Counted from the first letter of the stretch, positions 1 to 5,853 are shown. The stretch: DNA of 7,435 bases from Promethearchaeota archaeon (GCA_030608765.1 JAUWDN010000041.1:1-7435); one strand, 5' to 3'. Numbers and translations: made by a program. Notes: a model not told the origin generated them from the letters alone.

Positions 1-218
1 TGTTTGATCTCTTGGAAAAAGCTCCGGCTAATACCTCATCTAGTTATGGTAAACCTTTTATTGAAACATTTAAAGCAGCTAACTATGATTTTTATGCAAT
101 CGATCCAGGGTTATTTGCTCCAGCGATTTATACTGTAACAAATGTAAGAACAGGAAAGAGTATTACTGTTGGTGAAATTAACCATTCTTTACTAAAGGAA
201 TCCTATACGTTAAATTAA
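1..218 (+). CDS. mch: Methenyltetrahydromethanopterin cyclohydrolase, C-terminal part (5' end outside window)
   Basis: Only the last ~71 residues are visible; the reading frame (codons from base 3) is open to the left edge, so the TTG at 12 is internal and not a start. The tail reads SSSYGKPF, then ANYDFYAIDPGLFAPA, then TNVRTGK and VGEINHSLLKES. This is the recalled C-terminal pattern of archaeal Mch (YDFYKIDP-LF-PA, N-TGK, GE-N---LK-SF). Full-length family members have about 310-325 residues. Known function: reversible hydrolysis of 5,10-methenyl-H4MPT to N5-formyl-H4MPT in the cytoplasm, a step of the archaeal one-carbon (methanogenic or Wood-Ljungdahl) pathway. Its presence implies an H4MPT-using organism. 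A hairpin with a T-rich tail lies directly after the stop, and the next gene is convergent, so mch ends its transcription unit here. The active-site region is outside the window, so activity cannot be judged. Confidence 0.85.
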   Translation, partial: FDLLEKAPANTSSSYGKPFIETFKAANYDFYAIDPGLFAPAIYTVTNVRTGKSITVGEINHSLLKESYTLN

Positions 219-219
219 A

Positions 220-263
220 AGTTATTATATCAATAACTCTTACTAATTCTTTTATTATTTTTT
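220..263 (+). terminator. Hairpin plus T-rich tract after mch
   Basis: A perfect 7-bp inverted repeat, AGTTATT (220-226) and AATAACT (232-238), has a 5-base loop. It starts two bases after the mch stop and is followed by a T-rich stretch (about 249-263). Archaeal termination depends mainly on the U-tract, so this is a plausible terminator for mch. The stem is AT-only and weak. The T-rich stretch lies in the gap between two convergent genes. Confidence 0.45.
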
Positions 264-280
264 AAAGGTGATACTTAATT

Positions 281-1432
281 TTAAAAAGTAGTTAATTCAT
301 CTTGATATTTTAGTATTTCTGCATCAGAAATATCTCTGTCAAACTTGATTTGTTTATGGAATCCTAAGTAAGCACAAGCAATTTTTGCTGCTGCAGCAAT
401 TTCTGCTTTTTTTAAGGTTAGTGAATATTCATCAATTGAATGTAGTGAGCCACTGTTTATTGTTTCGTCGTATTCCATATTATTATAATTTGTTTTATCT
501 TGTAATTGTATGGATCTTTCAGATTTCATCTTAAACAATAAAGAACCCATCTTATCAGCTATGCTAAAAGGTAATTTGTTTTTATCTATTAGTCTGATAA
601 TATTATTAATGTCAAAATAATTTAAAGTGTCATACTTAACCCTTAAAAAACTTTTGAGGTTGTCAGAATCAGCTTGACACTCAATCTCAGTCCAATCGTG
701 AATTGCTAATCTTCTTCTAAAAAAGATTAATTCCCAATCAATTCCTAATTCTTTCATAAACCCAAGTAACTTATCATCATTGGGTATTTTTGATTCTATT
801 ATGATGAATAATTGCAAGCCATAGTATTTATGCTCTTGTTGGAGAAAATATCCTCGTTGTTGCATTGAAGCAAGTATTACAATTTTGACAGAATAAATAT
901 TATCAGAAACATCTCTTTTCTCGCAATTTAAATAAATGACATTTCCTTCTTCGCTCACATATTCACTATTTAGAAAACCTAAGATACTATCTTTATTTTC
1001 TTTAATGAAATCTCTCAAACCGCTTAAAGTTGGTTTTACGTCATATTTAATTAAGTCTTTCTCTCTGATCGTAACATAATCAGTATTGCTTCCGCCAACC
1101 GCAAGTTTAATGGAATGCAATTTTAACTCTTTTTCTGCTCCAAATGTGTTTTTAAAAGCGTCTATCAAGGGGAAAATTTCTTCTTCTAAAATATTTAAAT
1201 GCGCCATTGAACTTTCAAAAGGTTGAGGTTTTTCTAAAAATTTATTTAATACTGGTGCTTCTGAAGAATCTACTTCAATTTCATAGTCTTTAGCTAAATT
1301 CTTACGAATAACACAGACTGATCTCCTTTTTTCATTATACATAGAAAGAGATGTAGAATTGTCTATAACCGCGCGAAATTCTTCCGTGAATCTATCCTCA
1401 GAACCTTTAGATTTAAGCTTTCTTCTTCCCAT
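281..1432 (-). CDS. Hypothetical protein, 383 residues, no recognised family
   Basis: I do not recognise this protein. It has a very basic start (MGRRKLKSKG) and a mixed alpha/beta-looking body with no signal peptide or membrane segment, so it is probably cytosolic. Visible features are an acidic-hydrophobic stretch near residues 80-95 (ILEEEIFPLIDAF), strand-like hydrophobic runs near 183-190 and 206-213 (the latter FIIIES), a charged FFRRRLAIHDW segment at 237-247, and an alanine-rich helix at 342-354 (AEIAAAAKIACAY) close to the C-terminus. None matches a catalytic motif known to me. The ATG at 1432 is supported by a TATA-like element 27 bases upstream, which suggests a leaderless transcript; no Shine-Dalgarno site is seen. 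It converges with mch and lies 241 bases downstream of a 59-residue gene on the same strand. Length, unbroken frame and codon use like the neighbours argue for a real gene. Confidence 0.75.
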   Translation of the reverse strand: MGRRKLKSKGSEDRFTEEFRAVIDNSTSLSMYNEKRRSVCVIRKNLAKDYEIEVDSSEAPVLNKFLEKPQPFESSMAHLNILEEEIFPLIDAFKNTFGAEKELKLHSIKLAVGGSNTDYVTIREKDLIKYDVKPTLSGLRDFIKENKDSILGFLNSEYVSEEGNVIYLNCEKRDVSDNIYSVKIVILASMQQRGYFLQQEHKYYGLQLFIIIESKIPNDDKLLGFMKELGIDWELIFFRRRLAIHDWTEIECQADSDNLKSFLRVKYDTLNYFDINNIIRLIDKNKLPFSIADKMGSLLFKMKSERSIQLQDKTNYNNMEYDETINSGSLHSIDEYSLTLKKAEIAAAAKIACAYLGFHKQIKFDRDISDAEILKYQDELTTF

Positions 1433-1449
1433 AAACTTAGCCAGAATTC

Positions 1450-1469
1450 TATATTAATTTAAATCTTTC
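1450..1469 (-). promoter_or_regulatory. TATA-box promoter of the 383-residue gene
   Basis: Read on the minus strand, GAAAGATTTAAATTAATATAG precedes the gene: a purine-rich BRE-like part, then an ATTTAAATTA TATA-like core centred about 27 bases before the ATG at 1432. That is the archaeal spacing for transcription starting at or next to the start codon. The surroundings are AT-rich, so chance matches are possible. Confidence 0.45.
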
Positions 1470-1555
1470 TCTGTTAAAATAAAAAAATGACAATCTTATA
1501 ATTTTATGTCTTTTAGTTTATATTTCTTATTTACCATATATTTTAAATTAACTTA

Positions 1556-1570
1556 TTAAAAGTATATAGA
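1556..1570 (+). promoter_or_regulatory. Orphan TATA-like promoter pointing right
   Basis: TTAAAAGTATATAGA closely resembles the elements before the genes starting at 2407 (TTTTAAGTATATACC) and 7158 (TTTAAAGTATATAAAAG). If used, transcription would begin near 1591. There the only ATG frame stops after two codons, so no protein would follow; a short RNA or transcript antisense to the 59-residue gene is possible. Confidence 0.25.
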
Positions 1571-1673
1571 TACATAATTTATCGTTTCCTTATGTTGTAA
1601 TTCGAATTTAAATTAGAGAAAAAGTTCTAAAATTAGAGTAACAAAACAATTTATATCGAAAAATATTTTAAAA

Positions 1674-1853
1674 TTATTCTAATTCTGTTTCTAGGTAATA
1701 ATTATCGTCCTTTTTGTAATACACTATCGTAGAGCCAAAATTATTACGTATAGTATATTTATCTCCCTCGATATCTACTAATTCAATTGAATAAGACAAC
1801 CTTCTATTCAGTAAAATTTCCTCAACAATTTTTTTTTCTTCAACAGGATCCAT
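1674..1853 (-). CDS. Small hypothetical protein, 59 residues
   Basis: The frame on the minus strand runs from an ATG at 1853 to a TAA at 1674-1676. The protein begins MDPVEEKKIVEEILL, an amphipathic acidic/basic helix, then continues with alternating strand-like segments (SYSIELVDIEG, KYTIRNN, STIVYYKK) and ends YYLETELE. This looks like one helix followed by a small beta-sheet. It has no cysteine, no membrane segment and no recognised motif; it is acidic overall and very rich in tyrosine. Support for a real gene is the protein-like composition, ordered secondary-structure pattern and ATG start in a long gap between same-strand genes. No Shine-Dalgarno site is seen. The closest TATA-like sequence (TTTAAATA, about 22 bases before the ATG) is slightly too near. 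It could also be read through from the flavoprotein gene 71 bases upstream. Confidence 0.55.
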   Translation of the reverse strand: MDPVEEKKIVEEILLNRRLSYSIELVDIEGDKYTIRNNFGSTIVYYKKDDNYYLETELE

Positions 1854-1873
1854 ATTATTGATATATCATGTAT

Positions 1874-1885
1874 TTAAAAAAAATT
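1874..1885 (-). terminator. T8 tract after the flavoprotein gene
   Basis: On the minus strand a run of eight T (1876-1883) lies about 40 bases after the flavoprotein stop. Uninterrupted T runs are the main intrinsic termination signal in archaea. No hairpin precedes it. The same run sits just upstream of the 59-residue gene and could instead be part of its promoter. Confidence 0.3.
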
Positions 1886-1924
1886 TTATGATTCTTTGAA
1901 TATACACTTTAAATTTATAAAACT

Positions 1925-2407
1925 TTATTCTGAGGCTTTCCCTGTCACCTTAGTAATATCCAACCTAATAATACATGTGTCGACATAAGATTCTTCGTTT
2001 TTTAGAAGGCTCTTTTTCACTTTACTTGGGTTTTCTTCTAAATGATTTAATAACACGTCAAAACCATGTTTTTTCTCTTCCAAATCTTTTGTAAATACAA
2101 TTTTCCCCCAAAATACAATAGAACGATATTTATGTGAACAAGCACTCATAATATAGCCTAAATCTTCGATAATTGTACCACATACATTAGGATTCTCCTT
2201 TATAATATCAAGCTTTAAACCCATATTTGCACTGTGAATGTATAAAGAATTTTGTTCCTCGTCAAAACCATAGCTTAAAGTAGTAATATAAGGCTCGTTC
2301 ATTCTACACATCGAAATTGTCACATACTTACCTTGCTTTATAATTTGCGCTATTTTATTTTTGTCTGTTATCTCTCTTTCTTTTTTTCGCATATGATAAT
2401 TTAGCAT
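1925..2407 (-). CDS. NimA-like FMN-binding split-barrel flavoprotein (pyridoxamine 5'-phosphate oxidase family)
   Basis: This 160-residue protein fits the small single-domain PNPOx-like family (Pfam Pyridox_ox_2, nitroimidazole-resistance NimA type). It shows the typical opening MRKKEREITD (residues 6-15), a beta-rich first part with EPYITTLSYGF (38-48), the FMN-phosphate region LYIHSANMGLK (55-65), DIIKENPNVCGTI (67-79), and the later ACSHKYRSIVFWGK strand (89-102). Family members bind FMN or F420 as dimers in the cytosol and reduce or sense small substrates; the substrate cannot be told from sequence. The start is uncertain. ATG 2407 has AGGTG eight bases upstream, but the family normally begins at the second Met (2392). 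The TATA box at 2431-2441 places transcription near 2410, which would make the first ATG almost leaderless and leave AGGTG untranscribed. It diverges from the glycosyltransferase gene. Confidence 0.82.
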   Translation of the reverse strand: MLNYHMRKKEREITDKNKIAQIIKQGKYVTISMCRMNEPYITTLSYGFDEEQNSLYIHSANMGLKLDIIKENPNVCGTIIEDLGYIMSACSHKYRSIVFWGKIVFTKDLEEKKHGFDVLLNHLEENPSKVKKSLLKNEESYVDTCIIRLDITKVTGKASE

Positions 2408-2428
2408 AATTTTTACACCTAAATATTT

Positions 2429-2445
2429 AAGGTATATACTTAAAA
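2429..2445 (-). promoter_or_regulatory. TATA-box promoter of the flavoprotein gene
   Basis: On the minus strand, TTTTAAGTATATACC is centred about 29 bases before the ATG at 2407, the archaeal TATA spacing for a near-leaderless transcript. It is nearly identical to the element before the gene at 7158. Confidence 0.5.
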
Positions 2446-2544
2446 TAACTATGACTAAAAGCGCGTAATAATTGTAATTCCTCTGGATATTACTTCGATA
2501 TTTAAAAAAATAAATTCAATTTTAAATTATTTCAAATAAAATTA

Positions 2545-2574
2545 ACGGTTTTAACGATTTTATTAAGAAACCGT
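2545..2574. repeat. Inverted repeat in the divergent promoter region
   Basis: ACGGTTT (2545-2551) and AAACCGT (2568-2574) form a perfect 7-bp inverted repeat with a 16-base spacer, in a region otherwise almost free of G and C. TTAA occurs at the inner edge of both arms, so the symmetry continues imperfectly. It lies about 45-75 bases upstream of the glycosyltransferase TATA element and 138 bases from the flavoprotein start. It could be an operator for either gene; no regulator is identified. Confidence 0.35.
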
Positions 2575-2610
2575 GAAAATTTTAATAAAAGAAACAGTTT
2601 AAAAACCTAG

Positions 2611-2634
2611 ATATATGTCTATATATATATAATA
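2611..2634 (+). promoter_or_regulatory. Probable TATA promoter of the glycosyltransferase gene
   Basis: A long alternating TA stretch (core 2620-2632) lies 35-47 bases before the ATG at 2667. This would start transcription near 2650 and leave a leader of about 15 bases. That leader contains GGGA (2655-2658), eight bases before the ATG, a weak Shine-Dalgarno candidate. Confidence 0.4.
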
Positions 2635-2666
2635 CTATTAATAATATCTATTTTGGGACTCTGATT

Positions 2667-3914
2667 ATGGCTAAACAAACTCTTGATATTGGTTTTTTTA
2701 GCACTATGTATAGCCAAATCAACGGAACTGCTCATGCTGTTAGATTTCTTTCAGAAGCAATCGCAAATCTTGGCCATGATGTCCATGTATTTGCACCTCG
2801 AATTCAGAATGGCTATAAAATACCGAAAACCTTGCACCTACACGAAATTGGAGGTGCAATTATTGGACATAACACGGGATTTGTTTTAAGTGCTCCTATA
2901 CATAAAATCTTTTTTTGCCAGCATGATTATTTGGATATTGCCCATATCCATACACACGCTGTAGTAGGGTCTATGGGTATAAATTGGGCTAAGTATTTGG
3001 GAATACCCATGATAGGCACTCACAATAGCCCTATGCAATATTATACCGCTCAATACGTCCCTATAATTGGTAAACTATTGACTAAAGGAGATCTAATTTG
3101 GAGATACGAACGTCACATTGTCGATAAGTATGATTTTGTGCATGTTGCCACTAAATCCAAAAAAGATTTATTAAGAGATTACCGGTTTAAAGAACCGATT
3201 GTATGTATGACTAACGGCATTCGAGATTTATATTATACAGATTTAAAAGAAAATGGAATTCGCGAAAAATACGGTTTAGAAGGGAAAAAGATTCTTCTCT
3301 ATGCTTCGCGATTATCTCCAGAAAAACACCCAATAGATATTATTAAAACATTCAAAAGAGTACATGACGAAGTTCCTGATGCACATTTGATATTGGTTGG
3401 TAGTGCTGGTCCGTCAAAAGATCAAGTAAAACGAATAATAAAAAAGAAACAATATAGAGATTTTGTGTCTTATGCTGGTAGAGTTCCTTTTCCAGACTTA
3501 TTAAAATTATATAATGCAGCAGACTTAACATGTTTATGGTCTTGGATTGAAGCTGAAGGGCTTGTGTTACTTGAAGCTATGGCTCAAGGAACACCTAATG
3601 TCGGAGCAAATGCGTGTGGTATTAGCAATATTATTCGCCATGGTAAAACGGGTTATTTAGCCAACAATCTTGATCAATTCAAAGATTACGTTGTAAAACT
3701 ATTAAAAGACGATGATTTAAGAGCTGAGTTTGGTAAAAATGCTCAAAAAGTTGCTCAAAACTATAGAGTGAGCGAAATAGCGAAAACATGGATAAAATTA
3801 TACAAATTCACAATTGACCAACTCTACCCATTGCGATATAATAGAGAAGATAGAAAAGCAAGAGTTGAGTTAGTTAAAGAATTTATAGAGCCCTTGCCAA
3901 ATGTGACATTCTAA
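2667..3914 (+). CDS. Glycosyltransferase family 4 (GT-B fold, retaining)
   Basis: The 415-residue protein has the full GT4 layout. An N-terminal Rossmann domain (about 1-180) opens with DIGFFSTMYSQINGTAHAV (7-25), with GHDVHVFAP (36-44), HIHTHAVVG (93-101) and GTHNSP (117-122). The C-terminal domain (about 205-380) has ASRLSPEK (213-220), whose Arg215 and Lys220 fit the nucleotide-sugar phosphate contacts. It also has ILVGSAGP (242-249), SYAGRVP (268-274) and the EX7E signature in IEAEGLVLLEAM (Glu295 and Glu303). This pattern is closest to bacterial and archaeal 1,2-diacylglycerol or phosphatidylinositol sugar transferases, so a membrane-lipid acceptor is likely, but donor and acceptor cannot be fixed. 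There is no membrane span; such enzymes usually act at the inner membrane face. A basic C-terminal tail (about 390-415) extends past the usual last helix. The gene's stop codon overlaps that of the convergent archaemetzincin gene. Confidence 0.9.
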   Translation: MAKQTLDIGFFSTMYSQINGTAHAVRFLSEAIANLGHDVHVFAPRIQNGYKIPKTLHLHEIGGAIIGHNTGFVLSAPIHKIFFCQHDYLDIAHIHTHAVVGSMGINWAKYLGIPMIGTHNSPMQYYTAQYVPIIGKLLTKGDLIWRYERHIVDKYDFVHVATKSKKDLLRDYRFKEPIVCMTNGIRDLYYTDLKENGIREKYGLEGKKILLYASRLSPEKHPIDIIKTFKRVHDEVPDAHLILVGSAGPSKDQVKRIIKKKQYRDFVSYAGRVPFPDLLKLYNAADLTCLWSWIEAEGLVLLEAMAQGTPNVGANACGISNIIRHGKTGYLANNLDQFKDYVVKLLKDDDLRAEFGKNAQKVAQNYRVSEIAKTWIKLYKFTIDQLYPLRYNREDRKARVELVKEFIEPLPNVTF

Positions 3915-4597
3915 AAGTTATTTAATACTCTAATTTCTTCTAATTTTAGTTTACATTTCTCACATAAATGAAATAATTTTCTATCAATTTCTTCAATATT
4001 TGCAGAAAAACGCATAACACAATAATCGCCAAGACAATGTTCAGGACCTAAAATTAAATGCCCGAGTTCATGGATCGTTTCTTTGATTATCCTACTATTA
4101 AATTTTTCTTTTTTAAGGAAATCTGATAAATTATAAACCGAAACTATAGCGCATCTATGTTTAATATGAGCTTCGCCAAAAAGAAATAATATATTTTCAT
4201 CGCTACTAGAATAAATTGGAAGATTCGTCAATCCTATGCCAAGAGCTAAATTTTTTTCCTTTATTTGATTCTTGATAATCGAGTAAAATTTATTAGTTGG
4301 TTGAAGAAATACTCTCTTTGAAGTATTGTCTAATAAGTTAAATTCCTCCTTAATGTTTAAATCAATTGAAGAAGGGTCTAACTTTTTCTCGCCCATAAAA
4401 ACTATATCATAAAAAAAGGAATCAAATATTTGAACTAAATAGAATTTTATTTTCTTTAAAATAGTTGGTGAAATATTACCAATTAACAAGATTCCCAAGT
4501 AACAAGGATATATACTTTTTCTATTAGTTTTTTTAGTTAATTGTAAGGGTATAGCTTGATTAATTAAAAACTTCTGTTTATTTCGATAATTTGACAT
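3911..4597 (-). CDS. amzA: Archaemetzincin-type zinc metallopeptidase
   Basis: The 228-residue protein carries the archaemetzincin signature near its C-terminus. The catalytic zinc site is HELGH (176-180) with third ligand His187; Glu177 is the general base. Cys188, Cys193, Met195 (Met-turn) and the pair Cys212/Cys215 match the second, structural zinc site. Upstream, YLGILLIGNIS (33-43), LALGIGLTNLPIYS (117-130) and LFLFGEAHIKHRCAIVSVYNLS (137-158) correspond to the family's N-terminal fold. Spacing is unusual: the consensus HEXXHXXGX3CX4CXMX17CXXC becomes HEXXHXXXGX3C..., one residue longer, while the stretch from Met to the last Cys pair is one shorter (16). The basic N-terminus makes it somewhat longer than many archaeal members. 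Relatives AMZ1/AMZ2 exist in vertebrates; physiological substrates in archaea are unknown. No signal peptide is seen. It is transcribed away from the presenilin-like gene, and its end overlaps the glycosyltransferase stop by four bases. Confidence 0.9.
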   Translation of the reverse strand: MSNYRNKQKFLINQAIPLQLTKKTNRKSIYPCYLGILLIGNISPTILKKIKFYLVQIFDSFFYDIVFMGEKKLDPSSIDLNIKEEFNLLDNTSKRVFLQPTNKFYSIIKNQIKEKNLALGIGLTNLPIYSSSDENILFLFGEAHIKHRCAIVSVYNLSDFLKKEKFNSRIIKETIHELGHLILGPEHCLGDYCVMRFSANIEEIDRKLFHLCEKCKLKLEEIRVLNNF

Positions 4598-4624
4598 AGT
4601 AGAATTACTTTGCCATGCGGTTAT

Positions 4625-4640
4625 GCTATATTATAATTCA
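4625..4640 (-). promoter_or_regulatory. TATA-like promoter of the archaemetzincin gene
   Basis: On the minus strand, AATTATAATATAG is centred about 35 bases before the ATG at 4597, giving a predicted leader of roughly nine bases without a Shine-Dalgarno site. The whole 119-base divergent gap is very AT-rich, so placement is tentative. Confidence 0.35.
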
Positions 4641-4689
4641 TTATTATTATATATTTAAGTTATTATTAATTTTATAATTTTAAATAATA

Positions 4690-4703
4690 AATTTAAAAAT
4701 TTT
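4690..4703 (+). promoter_or_regulatory. Possible TATA element of the presenilin-like gene
   Basis: AATTTAAAAATTTT is centred roughly 21-25 bases before the ATG at 4717, slightly closer than ideal for a leaderless transcript. No ribosome binding site lies between it and the ATG (TTCCCTT directly precedes it). AT-richness makes this a weak call. Confidence 0.25.
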
Positions 4704-4716
4704 ATTTAATTCCCTT

Positions 4717-5778
4717 ATGCCGACTAACCCTAAAGCTTTAGATATTCAAGATAATAGTCAAGAAGATTCACATTCAAATTTGGAAAGTATTGAATACGAA
4801 AAGGAAGTTATAGAAAAGGATTTTGTACCGCATTTCCTTCCCACATACAGGATTAAATCTTCCTTGTATCCTTTACCTATTATTATAGCTGTATTGGTTG
4901 CGGGGATTTTAGCCTATCTCACATTTGTTGTTGTTGGTGTAGAAGTTGAGGGAAGCTACTTCCCTGTAGATGAATTTGGGGCTTTAGGGGTCGTATTAAA
5001 CGGTATCGTTTTTACGGTAATATCGGCAATTTCAGCTTTTTTCATAATATTTTTAATTCGAAGAATAGGTGTGGGCGTTATAAAGTACATATTTGGATTG
5101 AGTTTTGGTTTTGTAAGTTTCTTTATCACTTTGATGTTTTTAGATGTTATAATATTTATAATATTTGTTCAATTTCCTGAAACGGCATCTCTGGTCAAGC
5201 TCTACTTATTATTTACCAACATCTATATCCCTGCGTTAACAGCAATTTCTGTTATTCTGCTAATTTACTATTATTTTACCTCAAAATCAATTAAAACTAA
5301 AAACTTTATTGTATTATATATTAGCTTATTAGTAAGTGCTTCGATGAGCATTATTTTAGAGTTCTGGAGCACGCTAGCTATATTAATAGGCATTTCCTTG
5401 TGGGATATCTTTGCTGTTCTCTATAAGCGTGGGCCTATTAAAACAATGATGGATCTCATATCCAATAAGGATGATGAGAGCGACCCGAGTTACGCTGAGG
5501 TAGAAGAAAAAATTAAAAGTGGTGAAGGAGTATACGATACTTCAAAATTAGAGATAGGAATTGGAGACTTGGCTTTTTATAGTCTACTTACCTCTTCCGT
5601 CCTACTTTTTACTAATAATATAGTGATTGTAATCTTTACTACAGTTGCAATACTAATAGGAACAGGAATTACGATATCGGGATTAAAACGAAATAAGATT
5701 TTGCCAGGGCTCCCAATTTCGATATTCATGGGTATAGGTACTTTTTTGCTTTGTCAATTAATAATATTTTTTATATGA
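4717..5778 (+). CDS. Presenilin-like intramembrane aspartyl protease (GxGD type, peptidase family A22)
   Basis: The 353-residue protein has a hydrophilic, acidic N-terminal tail (1-50) and about nine hydrophobic segments: roughly 53-75, 88-114, 120-151, 162-187, 196-213, 217-236, 280-298, 301-320 and 328-353. This is the presenilin topology. The two catalytic aspartates are visible: Asp230 in segment 6 (SLWDIFAVLYKRGPIK, 227-242) and Asp284 in segment 7 (LEIGIGDLAFYSLL, 278-291). The PAL-type motif before segment 9 reads LPGLPISI (329-336). From memory, human presenilin-1 has VYDLVAVLCPKGPLR, LGLGDFIFYSVL and LPALPISI at these places. The match therefore extends to KGPLR and FYS, which signal peptide peptidases and common archaeal homologues lack. 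Differences are Trp for the Tyr before Asp230 and Gly for the Ala of PAL. The loop between segments 6 and 7 is short (about 43 residues) and polar, and nothing extends past segment 9. Expected role: cleaving substrates within the membrane; substrates unknown. It diverges from the archaemetzincin gene. Confidence 0.9.
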   Translation: MPTNPKALDIQDNSQEDSHSNLESIEYEKEVIEKDFVPHFLPTYRIKSSLYPLPIIIAVLVAGILAYLTFVVVGVEVEGSYFPVDEFGALGVVLNGIVFTVISAISAFFIIFLIRRIGVGVIKYIFGLSFGFVSFFITLMFLDVIIFIIFVQFPETASLVKLYLLFTNIYIPALTAISVILLIYYYFTSKSIKTKNFIVLYISLLVSASMSIILEFWSTLAILIGISLWDIFAVLYKRGPIKTMMDLISNKDDESDPSYAEVEEKIKSGEGVYDTSKLEIGIGDLAFYSLLTSSVLLFTNNIVIVIFTTVAILIGTGITISGLKRNKILPGLPISIFMGIGTFLLCQLIIFFI

Positions 5779-5853
5779 TTTTTGATATTTTATAATAAGC
5801 ATTTATTTTTCATATTAATTTTGTTAGTAAAATTTCTTGTAGTTGAATATTAA

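Larger units (their letters stand above)
1433..1673. other. AT-rich intergenic region with a stray TATA element and a 20-base-spaced direct repeat
   Basis: These 241 bases separate two minus-strand genes. No credible open frame is present on either strand; the longest + strand ATG frame (from 1506) gives 17 residues. The region contains the promoter of the gene to the left (1450-1469), a + strand TATA-like element at 1556-1570 with no gene after it, and two copies of AAATTAGAG at 1610-1618 and 1630-1638, exactly 20 bases apart. Confidence 0.5.

Noticed and set aside
12..218. Independent 68-residue gene starting at TTG 12
   Set aside because: The frame is open to the left edge and the sequence matches the C-terminus of Mch, so the TTG is an internal leucine codon.
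1506..1559. 17-residue + strand frame from ATG 1506
   Set aside because: Very short, low-complexity hydrophobic product in AT-rich DNA with no start signals.
2683..2889. 68-residue + strand frame inside the glycosyltransferase gene
   Set aside because: Out-of-frame shadow of the N-terminal GT4 domain, with no family similarity and no promoter of its own.
4717..5778. Signal peptide peptidase or generic polytopic membrane protein
   Set aside because: The KRGPIK and GIGDLAFYS contexts and LPGLPISI match presenilin better than SPP, and both catalytic aspartates are in the right segments.
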